NCBI RefSeq assembly: GCF_003575975.1
Contig: NZ_QQXK01000022.1
Span: 1 to 61,701, forward strand
Reading direction: 5' to 3'
DNA: 61,701 bases
Origin: Galactobacter valiniphilus
GTDB lineage: Bacteria; Actinomycetota; Actinomycetes; Actinomycetales; Micrococcaceae
The stretch's first letter is position 1; every line of letters begins with the position of its first letter. The notes below the pieces were generated by a model, which ran no database searches, was not told the DNA's origin, and worked only from the letters and a program-made list of their open reading frames with translations. Made by a program: the position numbers and the translations under genes. Below are positions 33,641-42,338 of the stretch, piece after piece.

Positions 33641-36358
33641 GTGACTGACGCCGCCAAGTCCGCTTCCGTGGACGCTCCCCGCCCCCGCATCCTCGTCCTC
33701 GATGGCCACTCCATGGCCTTCAGGGCCTTCTATGCCCTCAATTACGAGAACTTCTACACGGACAAGGGCGAGTTCACCAACGCGGTGTACGGCTTCACCT
33801 CCATGCTCCTGAAGATGATCGAGCAGCGCGAACCCACGCACGTGGCCGTGGCGTTCGATCTCTCGGGGCCCACCTTCCGCTCGGAGGAGTACGAGGAGTA
33901 CAAGGGCGGCCGCGACGCGACGCCCGAGCCGTTCAAGGGGCAGATCGAGATGATCGAGCAGCTCATGCACGCCCTCAACATCCCCACCATCTCCATGGAG
34001 GGCTACGAGGCGGACGACATCGTCGCCTCCGTCTCCTCCCAGGGCCAGGCGGCCGGCTTCGACGTGATCGTGGTCTCCGGCGACCGCGACGCCTTCCAGC
34101 TCATCGACGATCACGTCACGGTGCTCTATCCCAAGAAGGGTGTCTCCGACATCCCCGCCATGGATGCCGACGCCGTCATGGAGAAGTACGGGGTGTGGCC
34201 GGCCAACTACCCCGACCTCGCCGCGCTCGTGGGCGAGAAGGCCGACAACCTGCCGGGCGTTCCCGGCGTGGGCCCCAAGACCGCCGCGAAGTGGATCAAC
34301 CTGTACGGCACCTCCGAGCAGGTGCTCGAGCACGCGGACGAGATCAAGGGCAAGACCGGCGAAAACCTGCGCGCCTACGCCGACGACGTGCGGCGCAACC
34401 GCAAGCTCAACGCCCTCGTGCGCACGCTCGAGCTGCCCGTGAGCTTCGAGGACATGGAACTGGGGGCGCCGGATGCCCAGGAGCTCGACGCGCTGTTCAC
34501 GCGCTTCGAATTCAAGACCCTCCGCAAGCGCGTGGCCGAGGTGTTTGCCGTCAGCGCCGAGCCGGTGGAGCAGGTCGAGGTCCCCGAGGTGCAGCTCCTG
34601 GCAGACGCCGCGGCGCTGGGCGAGTGGTTCGCCGCCGGCGCGGGCGCCGTGCACGCCCTCGCCGTGCAGATCGAGCAGCCCGACGGCGCCCTGCCGGGCG
34701 CCCCGGGCGACGTCGCCTCCATCGCACTGGCGCGCGAGGGGGCCACGGCGTGGGTCGACCCCACGGAGCTCGATGCCGCCGCCACGGCTGCCCTCGAGGC
34801 CTACCTGGCCGACGCCGCAGCCCCGAAGGTGCTGCACGACGCCAAAGCGGCGCTCAAGGCCTTCGCCGCGCGCGGCCTGACGCTGGAGGGGATCGTGGAC
34901 GACACCATGATCTCCGCCTACATCGATCAGCCGGATCGCCGCAGCGACGACCTCGCCGATCTCGTGCAGATCTACCTGCAGGAGTCCCTCGAGGAGGAGG
35001 CCCCGGCCACCACCCAGGGCGAGCTGGCGCTGGATCTCGACCACACGGCGTCGCGCCAGGCGGCGGCCCGCCGCGCGGATGCGGTGCGCCGCCTGCACGA
35101 GGTGCTCGCCCCCGTGCTGGAGCAGAACGGCCAGACTCCGCTGCTGCGCGATCTCGAGCTGCCCCTCTCCCGCGTGCTCGTGGACATGGAGGCCGCCGGC
35201 ATCGCCGTCGACGTGGCCCGGCTTGACGAGCTCATCGCCGATTTCGGCTCGCAGATGGAGCAGGCCAAGGAGGCCGCCTACGCGGCGATCGGCCACGAGG
35301 TCAACCTCGGCTCGCCCAAGCAGCTGCAGGTGGTGCTCTTCGAGGAGCTCGACCTGCCCAAGACCAAGAAGATCAAGACCGGCTACACCACCGACGCCGC
35401 GAGCCTGCAGGAGCTCCTGGAGAAGACGGGTCACCCCTTCCTGGCGGCGCTCATGGCGCACCGCGATGCCTCCAAGCTCAAGCAGACGGTCGAGGGCCTG
35501 CGCAAGGCCGTGGCCGAGGACGGTCGCATTCACACGACGTACGCGCAGACGATCGCGGCGACGGGACGCCTGTCCTCGCTCAACCCGAACCTCCAGAACA
35601 TCCCGGTGCGTTCGGAGGAGGGGCGTCGGATCCGCGAGGTGTTCACGGTGGGCGAGGGCTTCGAGACCCTCCTGACCGCCGACTACTCGCAGATCGAGAT
35701 GCGCATCCTGGTGCACCTGGCCCAGGACGAGGCGCTCATCCAGGCCTTCAAGGACGGCGAGGACCTGCACCGCTTCGTCGGGTCGCACGTCTTTGGCGTG
35801 GAGCCGGAGGACGTGACCTCGGCGATGCGTTCCAAGGTCAAGGCCATGAGCTACGGCCTGGCCTACGGGCTGAGCTCCTTCGGCCTGTCGAAGCAGCTCA
35901 ACATCGGCGTGGACGAGGCCCGCACCCTCATGAGCGACTACTACAAGCGCTTCGGGGCCGTGAAGACCTACCTCTCAGGCGTGGTGGAGCAGGCGCATAA
36001 GGACGGCTACACGGAGACGCTGCTCGGCCGCCGCCGCAATCTTCCCGACCTGAAGTCGGACATCCGCCAGGCCAAGGATGCCGCCGAACGGGCTGCGCTC
36101 AACGCGCCCATCCAGGGCACGGCGGCCGACATCATCAAGGTCGCCATGCTCAAGGTGCAGGCCCGCCTCGAGGGCGCCGAGCTCGCCTCCCGCCTGCTCC
36201 TGCAGGTCCACGATGAGCTCGTGCTCGAGGTCGCCCCGGGCGAGCTCGAGGCGGTCACGGCCCTCGTGGAGGAGGAGATGGGATCGGCCATGGAGCTCTC
36301 CGTTCCGCTCGATGTGCACGTGGGCGTCGGCACCACGTGGCACGCGGCGGCGCACTGA
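33641..36358 (+). CDS. polA: DNA polymerase I
   Basis: Repair and Okazaki-fragment polymerase of 905 residues. The 5'-3' exonuclease domain (about 12-320) has ILVLDGHSMAFRAF, EGYEADDIVAS and GVPGVGPKTAAKW. The middle domain (about 330-500) has the 3'-5' exonuclease fold but no DxE catalytic pair (it reads VQIEQPDG), so proofreading is probably absent, as in other actinobacterial PolA. The polymerase domain has DYSQIEMRILVHL (motif A), RSKVKAMSYGLAYG (motif B) and LQVHDELVLEV (motif C). The start is GTG 33641, leaderless. Confidence 0.97.
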   Translation: MTDAAKSASVDAPRPRILVLDGHSMAFRAFYALNYENFYTDKGEFTNAVYGFTSMLLKMIEQREPTHVAVAFDLSGPTFRSEEYEEYKGGRDATPEPFKGQIEMIEQLMHALNIPTISMEGYEADDIVASVSSQGQAAGFDVIVVSGDRDAFQLIDDHVTVLYPKKGVSDIPAMDADAVMEKYGVWPANYPDLAALVGEKADNLPGVPGVGPKTAAKWINLYGTSEQVLEHADEIKGKTGENLRAYADDVRRNRKLNALVRTLELPVSFEDMELGAPDAQELDALFTRFEFKTLRKRVAEVFAVSAEPVEQVEVPEVQLLADAAALGEWFAAGAGAVHALAVQIEQPDGALPGAPGDVASIALAREGATAWVDPTELDAAATAALEAYLADAAAPKVLHDAKAALKAFAARGLTLEGIVDDTMISAYIDQPDRRSDDLADLVQIYLQESLEEEAPATTQGELALDLDHTASRQAAARRADAVRRLHEVLAPVLEQNGQTPLLRDLELPLSRVLVDMEAAGIAVDVARLDELIADFGSQMEQAKEAAYAAIGHEVNLGSPKQLQVVLFEELDLPKTKKIKTGYTTDAASLQELLEKTGHPFLAALMAHRDASKLKQTVEGLRKAVAEDGRIHTTYAQTIAATGRLSSLNPNLQNIPVRSEEGRRIREVFTVGEGFETLLTADYSQIEMRILVHLAQDEALIQAFKDGEDLHRFVGSHVFGVEPEDVTSAMRSKVKAMSYGLAYGLSSFGLSKQLNIGVDEARTLMSDYYKRFGAVKTYLSGVVEQAHKDGYTETLLGRRRNLPDLKSDIRQAKDAAERAALNAPIQGTAADIIKVAMLKVQARLEGAELASRLLLQVHDELVLEVAPGELEAVTALVEEEMGSAMELSVPLDVHVGVGTTWHAAAH

Positions 36359-36408
36359 GCCCTCCGCCCCGAAAGCACATCACCCCCCCGAGTCCGAGGA
36401 GTCAGTTC

Positions 36409-37725
36409 ATGAGCGCGTTGCGCTACGAGTCGTTCACCGTCCAGGGCGCCGCCGGCACCGCCGACGAGCGGGCGGCGGAGTTTGTCCGCGCCATCGACTA
36501 CGGCTTCCTCGACGCCCCGCGCGGCGCGGAGCTGGAGATCAAGCAGCTGGACCGCTTCCGGGCGGAGAACACGCTCCTGACGGCCGTGTACGACGACGCG
36601 CAGCCGGCGGGCGCCGTCCACGCGGCGCGGCCCGTGGCGACGTTCGGCGACTACGTGGGGTCCGTGGGCGTGGCCGACGGGGTGACGCTGCCGGCGCAGA
36701 TGGTCACCGAGGTGACGGTCCGCGGCACGCACCGCCGCCGCGGCATCCTCTCCACGATGATGCGCGGGGCGCTGGCCAGGGCCAAGGCCGCCGGCGTGCC
36801 GCTCTCGCTGCTGACGGCCTCCGAGGGCGGGATCTACGGGCGCTACGGTTACGGCTGCGCCGCCTACTCGACCGAGGTGACCATCCAGGTGCGCGACGGG
36901 CTGGGGCTGCGCCCGGCCGTGTCCGAGACGCTCAAGGCCGCCCAGCTGAGCGTCTTCATGCCGTCCTGGGAGGCCTTCCCTGCCCTGTACGAGGACGCCT
37001 ACGCGGCCTTCCAGCTCGCGACGCCTGGCCAGACCGGGCACACGCACGCCTACCGCTCCCGCGCCGCCGGAGACAGCAACGCCTGGGCGATTAAGGGCGG
37101 CGAGCGGGACGTGCGCCCGCTCGTCGTGACGGGCCCTGACGGCGCCGTGCGCGGCTACGCCCTCAGCAGCTTTGCCGGCTTCGACGTGCAGCCCACGCGC
37201 CTCAAGGTCGTGGACCTCGGCGCCGCGGACCAGCTCGCCGAGCTGGCGCTGTGGGAGGCCCTGGCCGCTACGGACCTCGTCGAGGAGCTCGTGTGGCGCG
37301 AGGCACCGGACGACTTCGCCCTGGGCTGGGCGCTCGTGAACCAGCGCGACGTCGTCCGCGGGCGCCGGGCCGATCACCTCTGGGTGCGCGTCCTGGACGT
37401 CGTGGAGGCCTTCAACGCCCGCGGCCTCAGCGCCGACGGCGCCGTGGTGCTGGAGGTGGAGGATCGCCTCGACCTGATCGCCGGTGAGTTCACCCTGAGC
37501 CGCGACGCGGGGGAGACGCTGTGCGCCCCCGGCGTGAGCGGTGCGGGAGCGGACGCCCCGCGGCTGCGGCTCGACGCCGAGGCTCTGGGGTCGCTCTACC
37601 TCGGCACGGTCAGCGTGAGCGAGCTCGTGCGCTACGGCCGTGCCCACGCCGAGGCGGCGGAACTGGCCGGGCTCAACGCCCTCTTTGCCCCGGGCCGCGC
37701 CCCCCGCAATAGCTACACGTTCTAG
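36409..37725 (+). CDS. Eis-type GNAT N-acetyltransferase
   Basis: A 438-residue protein with the three-part Eis layout: an N-terminal GNAT domain with the acetyl-CoA loop VTVRGTHRRRGILSTMM, a second GNAT-like domain, and a C-terminal sterol-carrier-like domain. LTASEGGIYGRYGYG carries the Tyr that in mycobacterial Eis acts as general acid. The chain ends in Phe, as in Eis, where the terminal carboxylate is the base. Eis enzymes acetylate amines, including aminoglycosides at several positions and lysines of proteins; the natural substrate here is unknown. GAGGAG at 36396-36401 precedes ATG 36409. Confidence 0.88.
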   Translation: MSALRYESFTVQGAAGTADERAAEFVRAIDYGFLDAPRGAELEIKQLDRFRAENTLLTAVYDDAQPAGAVHAARPVATFGDYVGSVGVADGVTLPAQMVTEVTVRGTHRRRGILSTMMRGALARAKAAGVPLSLLTASEGGIYGRYGYGCAAYSTEVTIQVRDGLGLRPAVSETLKAAQLSVFMPSWEAFPALYEDAYAAFQLATPGQTGHTHAYRSRAAGDSNAWAIKGGERDVRPLVVTGPDGAVRGYALSSFAGFDVQPTRLKVVDLGAADQLAELALWEALAATDLVEELVWREAPDDFALGWALVNQRDVVRGRRADHLWVRVLDVVEAFNARGLSADGAVVLEVEDRLDLIAGEFTLSRDAGETLCAPGVSGAGADAPRLRLDAEALGSLYLGTVSVSELVRYGRAHAEAAELAGLNALFAPGRAPRNSYTF

Positions 37726-37746
37726 GACTCCCGCGGTGGGCGAGCG

Positions 37747-37778
37747 GAGCGGGCTGTGAGATCCCTCACGGCCCGCTC
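37747..37778 (+). terminator. Terminator hairpin after the Eis-like gene
   Basis: GAGCGGGCTGTGAG pairs with CTCACGGCCCGCTC over 14 positions (one wobble) around ATCC, 21 bases past the stop and just before the rpsA promoter. Confidence 0.75.
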
Positions 37779-37783
37779 CGGCT

Positions 37784-37813
37784 TTGACCCGAGGGCCCAC
37801 GCGACCGTAGACT
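37784..37813 (+). promoter_or_regulatory. rpsA promoter
   Basis: TTGACC (37784-37789) and TAGACT (37808-37813) are 18 bases apart, the best sigma-70-type promoter in the window. It predicts a leader of about 110 bases before rpsA. Confidence 0.75.
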
Positions 37814-37928
37814 AGGACAGTCCGCGCCTTCGCGTGCGCGAACGCAGTACCACCCCTAACCACTCGGTGTGGCGGTCATGCGGACCGCAGACCGACCGAT
37901 TTCCTATCCGTATCGGAGCCCCTTCTAC

Positions 37929-39398
37929 ATGACGATCACGAACCCGGACAAGACCGGAATCCCGCAGGTTGCCGTCAACGACATCGGCAGCGCTGAGGAC
38001 TTCCTCGCCGCCGTCGACGCCACGATCAAGTACTTCAACGACGGTGACCTCGTTGAGGGCCAGGTCGTCAAGGTCGATCACGACGAGGTCCTGCTGGACA
38101 TCGGTTACAAGACCGAGGGTGTCATCCCGTCTCGCGAGCTCTCCATCAAGCACGATGTGGATCCGTCCGACGTCGTCGAGGTTGGCGACACCGTCGAGGC
38201 CCTCGTCCTCACCAAGGAGGACAAGGAAGGCCGCCTGATCCTGTCCAAGAAGCGCGCTCAGTACGAGCGTGCCTGGGGCGACATCGAGAAGGTCAAGGAA
38301 GAGGACGGCGTCGTCACCGGCACCGTCATCGAGGTCGTCAAGGGTGGCCTCATCCTCGACATCGGCCTGCGCGGCTTCCTGCCCGCCTCCCTCGTCGAGA
38401 TGCGTCGCGTCCGCGACCTGGCCCCCTACATCGGCCAGCAGCTCGAAGCCAAGATCATCGAGCTGGACAAGAACCGCAACAACGTGGTTCTGTCCCGCCG
38501 TGCCTGGCTCGAGGAGACCCAGTCGGCCGTTCGCACCGACTTCCTCAACAAGCTCGAGAAGGGCCAGGTCCGCGAGGGCGTCGTGTCCTCCATCGTCAAC
38601 TTCGGTGCCTTCGTGGACCTGGGCGGCGTCGACGGCCTGGTGCACGTCTCCGAGCTGTCCTGGAAGCACATCGATCACCCGTCCGAGGTTGTCGAGGTTG
38701 GCCAGAAGGTCACCGTCGAGGTCCTCGAGGTCGACATGGACCGCGAGCGCGTTTCGCTGTCGCTGAAGGCCACCCAGGAAGATCCGTGGCAGGCCTTCGC
38801 CCGCACCCACGCCCTGGGCCAGGTTGTCCCGGGCAAGGTCACCAAGCTCGTTCCCTTCGGCGCGTTCGTGCGCGTCGAGGACGGCATCGAGGGCCTCGTG
38901 CACATTTCCGAGCTGGCCGAGCGTCACATCGACCTCGCCGAGCAGGTTGTGTCCGTGGGCGAGGAGATCTTCGTCAAGGTCATCGACATCGACCTGGAGC
39001 GTCGCCGCATCTCGCTGTCCCTCAAGCAGGCCAACGAGGGCGTCGATCCCGAGGGCACCGAGTTCGATCCGGCTCTGTACGGCATGGCCGCCGAGTACGA
39101 CGAGCAGGGCAACTACAAGTACCCCGAGGGCTTCGATCCGGAGACCAACGAGTGGCTCGAGGGCTACGAGGCCCAGCGCGCCGCCTGGGAGGCTCAGTAC
39201 GCCGAGGCCCAGGCTCGCTGGGAGGCCCACAAGAAGCAGGTTGCCGCCGCCGCCGAGCAGGATGCCGCCGCCGGCACCGCCGCTCCGGCCCCGGCCTCGT
39301 ACTCCTCCGAGGCCCCCGTGGCCGAGGAGGCCGAGCACGGCACGCTGGCTTCCGATGAGGCCCTCGCCGCTCTGCGCGAGAAGCTGACCGGCAACTGA
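37929..39398 (+). CDS. rpsA: 30S ribosomal protein S1
   Basis: Binds mRNA and helps its docking on the 30S subunit. The 489-residue actinobacterial form has four S1 OB-fold domains, beginning near residues 35, 122, 206 and 293 (GDLVEGQVVKVDHDEVLLD, GVVTGTVIEVVKGGLILD, GQVREGVVSSIVNFGAFVD, GQVVPGKVTKLVPFGAFVR), then a long Glu/Ala/Tyr-rich tail. No Shine-Dalgarno precedes ATG 37929 (CCCCTTCTAC), as in E. coli rpsA where S1 represses its own mRNA. An in-frame ATG further upstream at 37878 would extend it but does not match the family. Slightly lower third-position GC fits high expression. Confidence 0.97.
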   Translation: MTITNPDKTGIPQVAVNDIGSAEDFLAAVDATIKYFNDGDLVEGQVVKVDHDEVLLDIGYKTEGVIPSRELSIKHDVDPSDVVEVGDTVEALVLTKEDKEGRLILSKKRAQYERAWGDIEKVKEEDGVVTGTVIEVVKGGLILDIGLRGFLPASLVEMRRVRDLAPYIGQQLEAKIIELDKNRNNVVLSRRAWLEETQSAVRTDFLNKLEKGQVREGVVSSIVNFGAFVDLGGVDGLVHVSELSWKHIDHPSEVVEVGQKVTVEVLEVDMDRERVSLSLKATQEDPWQAFARTHALGQVVPGKVTKLVPFGAFVRVEDGIEGLVHISELAERHIDLAEQVVSVGEEIFVKVIDIDLERRRISLSLKQANEGVDPEGTEFDPALYGMAAEYDEQGNYKYPEGFDPETNEWLEGYEAQRAAWEAQYAEAQARWEAHKKQVAAAAEQDAAAGTAAPAPASYSSEAPVAEEAEHGTLASDEALAALREKLTGN

Positions 39399-39439
39399 TC
39401 CGGCGCCGGTCGCCTGACCGGCACGGTTCATACCGCCTA

Positions 39440-39486
39440 ACGGGGCGGGTTCCTCCCAGCACGGGAGGGGCCCGCCCCGTTGTTTT
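39440..39486 (+). terminator. Strong intrinsic terminator of rpsA
   Basis: An 18-bp stem (39440-39457 with 39463-39480, two wobble pairs) around AGCAC, followed by TGTTTT. The ribosome site of the next gene lies just beyond. Confidence 0.93.
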
Positions 39487-39514
39487 ACCCCAGCAACAAG
39501 ACAGGAGCACCGCG

Positions 39515-39856
39515 GTGCAGGAATGGGTGCGCGTCACGCGCGAGGACGGCGAAACGGTGGGCTGGCTCGAGCCCCTCGACGCGGGCTACGAGCGGCTGCT
39601 GCCCCGGTCCGTGCTCGGCCACGCCGTGGGGGAGCCCACCGAGTGGGTCGAGGGGGAGGAGCGGCTGCAGGAGATCGGCCTGCGGCACCTCGCCGAGGAG
39701 TGGCTGCTCGACGGCGCGCCGACGCGCCTCGCGCTGCTCGAGGTCTCGCCGCAGGGCATCGTGGTGGCGCCGGCGCTGCAGACGAAGGCGCTCGCGCCCG
39801 CGGAGCGCACGCGGGTCGACTGGCCGGACCTTGACGGGCGGCTGCGCCGGGCCTGA
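39515..39856 (+). CDS. Conserved small protein downstream of rpsA
   Basis: 113 residues, acidic, soluble, no signal peptide or membrane helix. Segments such as EWVRVTREDGETVGWLEPL and RLALLEVSPQGIVV suggest a small beta-rich fold. I recognise it only as an uncharacterised actinobacterial protein. AGGAG at 39503-39507 is 7 bases before GTG 39515, which supports real translation; the strong rpsA terminator upstream implies low or readthrough expression, or a separate promoter I cannot see. Confidence 0.75.
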   Translation: MQEWVRVTREDGETVGWLEPLDAGYERLLPRSVLGHAVGEPTEWVEGEERLQEIGLRHLAEEWLLDGAPTRLALLEVSPQGIVVAPALQTKALAPAERTRVDWPDLDGRLRRA

Positions 39857-39882
39857 CGGGCGTTCGGGGGTCGGGCCCCGGC

Positions 39883-41040
39883 TCAGCCGCGCCGGGTCGA
39901 CGCGGTGACGGTGAAGGTGCGGTCCCGGCCGAGCTGTTCCGTGGGCCCCACGAGCCGCTCGAGGCGAGGCCGATAGCGCAGGTGCGAGTTCCACACGCAG
40001 AACAGCGTCCCGCCGGGGCGGAGCATCCGCGCCGCCTGGCGCATGAGCTTCGTGGCGATGCCCGTGTGCACCGTGCCGCCCTGGTGGAAAGGCGGGTTCA
40101 GGAGCACGACGTCGGCGCTCGCCTCCGCGAGGTGGTCGCCTCCATCGGCCCTCACGACACGGACGCGGCCGGCGACGCCGCTCGCCTCGAGCGAGGCGGT
40201 CGCCGAGGCGACGGCGTCGCGCGAGTCATCGGTGGCCTCCACCGTGGCGGCCGGCCAGGCCAGGGCCGCCCAGGCGGCGATGGTGCCGTTGCCGCAACCG
40301 AGATCGACGACGCTAGCGGGAGAGAGGGCTTCCATCCCACCGCGGGCCGCGAGGGTTTCCAGCAGGAGCTTGGTTCCCGGGTCGAGGGCCGCACCGCCGA
40401 AGGCCTCCGCCGCGCCGCGCAGCTCGAGGCGGCGACCGCCGACCGAGACGGCTGCACGATCCTCGGGGGCCGGGGCGAGGACGAGCTCTGGATTCCGGCG
40501 GGCCAGGAGGAGGCGCGACTTGCGCTGCGCGAGCTGCGGCTCGACCGCGCCGAAGCCCTCGGCGAGCGGCGCGTTCATGCCGACGCTGAGGTGCTTGACG
40601 CGGCCGCCGGCCACCAGGAGGGCTCCGCTCGGGACGCCGGCGAGCTCGGCGACGGTGCGGCGCACGGCGCCCACCTGGCGCGGAAGCTGCCAGAGCACGA
40701 GCCGCGCGGAGGCCGCGGCCTCCGCGACGTCGGAGAGCTGCCGGTAACTGCCGCCCAGGCCGAGCTCGGCGGCGTTGGCCTCGAGCGCGCGCTCGTGGGC
40801 CAGCCGATCCTGGTAGACGCTCATGCCGCGCAGGCCGGAGGCGGCGAGCCCCAAGGTGATCGCGCCGTGCCGCTCACCCAGGATGAGCACGTCCGTGCCG
40901 CTCAGTTCGGCGGCGGCGATCTCCTCGAGGGACCGCTCCACGAGCAGGAGGTCGGTCGCGTCGTAGGCCTGCAGTGTGGGGTCCTCCACGTCGGGCCGGC
41001 GGCGCAGGGCCTCGAGGGGAAGGGGGAAGGCCTCGCTCAT
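39883..41040 (-). CDS. RsmC/RlmG-like rRNA guanine-N2 methyltransferase
   Basis: A 385-residue protein with the two-domain layout of RsmC and RlmG: a degenerate N-terminal methyltransferase-like half and a catalytic C-terminal half. The latter has the SAM loop VVDLGCGNGTIAAWA (near residue 240), motif IV LLNPPFHQGG typical of exocyclic N2-guanine methylation, and MLRPGGTLFCVWN. The target may be G1207 of 16S or G1835 of 23S rRNA; the sequence alone does not decide. ATG 41040 overlaps the stop of the upstream YigZ-type gene (ATGA). Confidence 0.85.
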   Translation of the reverse strand: MSEAFPLPLEALRRRPDVEDPTLQAYDATDLLLVERSLEEIAAAELSGTDVLILGERHGAITLGLAASGLRGMSVYQDRLAHERALEANAAELGLGGSYRQLSDVAEAAASARLVLWQLPRQVGAVRRTVAELAGVPSGALLVAGGRVKHLSVGMNAPLAEGFGAVEPQLAQRKSRLLLARRNPELVLAPAPEDRAAVSVGGRRLELRGAAEAFGGAALDPGTKLLLETLAARGGMEALSPASVVDLGCGNGTIAAWAALAWPAATVEATDDSRDAVASATASLEASGVAGRVRVVRADGGDHLAEASADVVLLNPPFHQGGTVHTGIATKLMRQAARMLRPGGTLFCVWNSHLRYRPRLERLVGPTEQLGRDRTFTVTASTRRG

Positions 41041-41726
41041 GCCGACCACGCGGCCTCTCCCAGGCGGAAGCTGGCGGCACCCTGCAGCGCCGCCTCGACG
41101 CGCTGACGGGCGGCATCAAGGGCGGACTCGGTGTCCTCGACGCCCAGGGTCACCTCCACGGAGGTGCTCCTGTAGTCGGTGCCAAGCACCGGGTGCTCGA
41201 GGTGGCGCAGGACGTTCTCCCCGCGGCCGGCCTCAGACATGGGCAGGACCACAACGAGCTCGCGGACCCGTTCGAAGGGGCGCAGCGTCGCGGCCGAGAC
41301 CGCCTGGGAGACGGAATCGGAGTAGGCGCGGACGAGGCCGCCGGCGCCGAGCAGGATGCCGCCGAACCAGCGCGTGGTCACGGCAACGACGTCGCTGAGG
41401 TCGCGCCGACCGTCGATCGTCTCGCGCTGGAGGAGGGCCTGCATCATGGGGACGCCCGCGGTTCCGGACGGCTCGCCGTCGTCGCTGGAGCGCTGGGTCT
41501 CGCGGTCGGCGCCGAGCACGAACGCGCTGCAATGATGCCTCGCGTCGTGGTGGGCCCGGCGCTGGGACTCGATGACGTCGCGGGCCGCCTCCTCGGAGGT
41601 GACGGGGACCAGGCGCGTCAGGAACACGGAGCGCTGGATCTCCAGCGTGTGCTCGATGGGCGCAAGAATGCACGTGAAGCGCAGGGCACGCACCTCGGGG
41701 CCGGGGGGTGCAGGGAAGGGCGTCAC
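41037..41726 (-). CDS. YigZ/IMPACT family protein
   Basis: A 229-residue protein with the UPF0029 N-terminal domain (SVFLTRLVPV, HHDARHHCSAFVLG, SSDDGEPSGTAGVPMMQAL, TRWFGGILLGAGGLVRAYSDSV) and a C-terminal ferredoxin-like domain. The family is related to eukaryotic IMPACT; its bacterial role is not settled. GTG 41726 is chosen because TAAACT (41738-41733, minus strand) ends 6 bases before it, a leaderless arrangement. It is translationally coupled to the methyltransferase behind it. Confidence 0.9.
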   Translation of the reverse strand: MTPFPAPPGPEVRALRFTCILAPIEHTLEIQRSVFLTRLVPVTSEEAARDVIESQRRAHHDARHHCSAFVLGADRETQRSSDDGEPSGTAGVPMMQALLQRETIDGRRDLSDVVAVTTRWFGGILLGAGGLVRAYSDSVSQAVSAATLRPFERVRELVVVLPMSEAGRGENVLRHLEHPVLGTDYRSTSVEVTLGVEDTESALDAARQRVEAALQGAASFRLGEAAWSA

Positions 41727-41732
41727 CCTCAC

Positions 41733-41738
41733 AGTTTA
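41733..41738 (-). promoter_or_regulatory. Leaderless -10 element of the YigZ-like gene
   Basis: TAAACT on the minus strand, 6 bases before GTG 41726. Confidence 0.6.
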
Positions 41739-41802
41739 GTTCCCTCCACAGGGCCTCACTGCGGCGGCCCACGGCGGTGTGTGGGGGGAGCAGGCTGGGG
41801 TC

Positions 41803-42276
41803 ATGACGCAGGAACCCGAACCCACGCCCGAGCGGTGGTTCCCCGGGCCGCCACCGCCCCAACCCCTACCGCCGCCGCCGTCGCTCGTCCCGGCCGCCCT
41901 GCCGCCGCCACCGGATCCGGGGGTTGAAGCGGAGGTCTTTCCGCTCTCGCCTCGCCTGCTGTGGATCTGGGGCAGCGTCCTTGCTGCCTTCCTTCACTGG
42001 GGCGGCACCTTCATGGTGATCCTGTCCGGCATCGGGTGCGCTGACTCCGGCGCGGCCTGCTCCGACGTCAACGGCTGGGGGATCCTCCTCCTTCCCGTCT
42101 CCCCGTTCGTGGGGCCGGTCCTCGGAGGGCTGGTCTGGCTCGCGGTCTGGCTGCTCCGCGGTCGCCCGTGGAGCGTGCGCTGGCACCGCGCACTTGCGTG
42201 GTCGGCCGTGTGGGGCATGCTCGCCGTGGCCTTCGTGTCCCGGCTCATGGCCGGGCCCTATGCCTTCCTCCACTGA
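41803..42276 (+). CDS. Proline-rich membrane protein of unknown function
   Basis: 157 residues: a cytoplasmic N-terminal segment of about 45 residues that is one-third proline, then three membrane helices (about 56-76, 90-115 and 127-148). The loop GCADSGAACSDVNGW has two Cys that could form an external disulfide. CAGGCT at 41791-41796, 6 bases before ATG 41803, could be a leaderless -10. No family recognised. Confidence 0.7.
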   Translation: MTQEPEPTPERWFPGPPPPQPLPPPPSLVPAALPPPPDPGVEAEVFPLSPRLLWIWGSVLAAFLHWGGTFMVILSGIGCADSGAACSDVNGWGILLLPVSPFVGPVLGGLVWLAVWLLRGRPWSVRWHRALAWSAVWGMLAVAFVSRLMAGPYAFLH

Positions 42277-42338
42277 CACGCGAGCGCAGCGGGCGGCATC
42301 GGCGAGAGCGGCCCGAGGCGGTGCGGCAGAATGAGGCC

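Noticed and set aside
32513..35788. A 1091-codon open frame on the minus strand
   Set aside because: It lies opposite the Tat protein gene, crosses the thioesterase gene and most of polA, and has composition typical of an antisense frame; no start signal.
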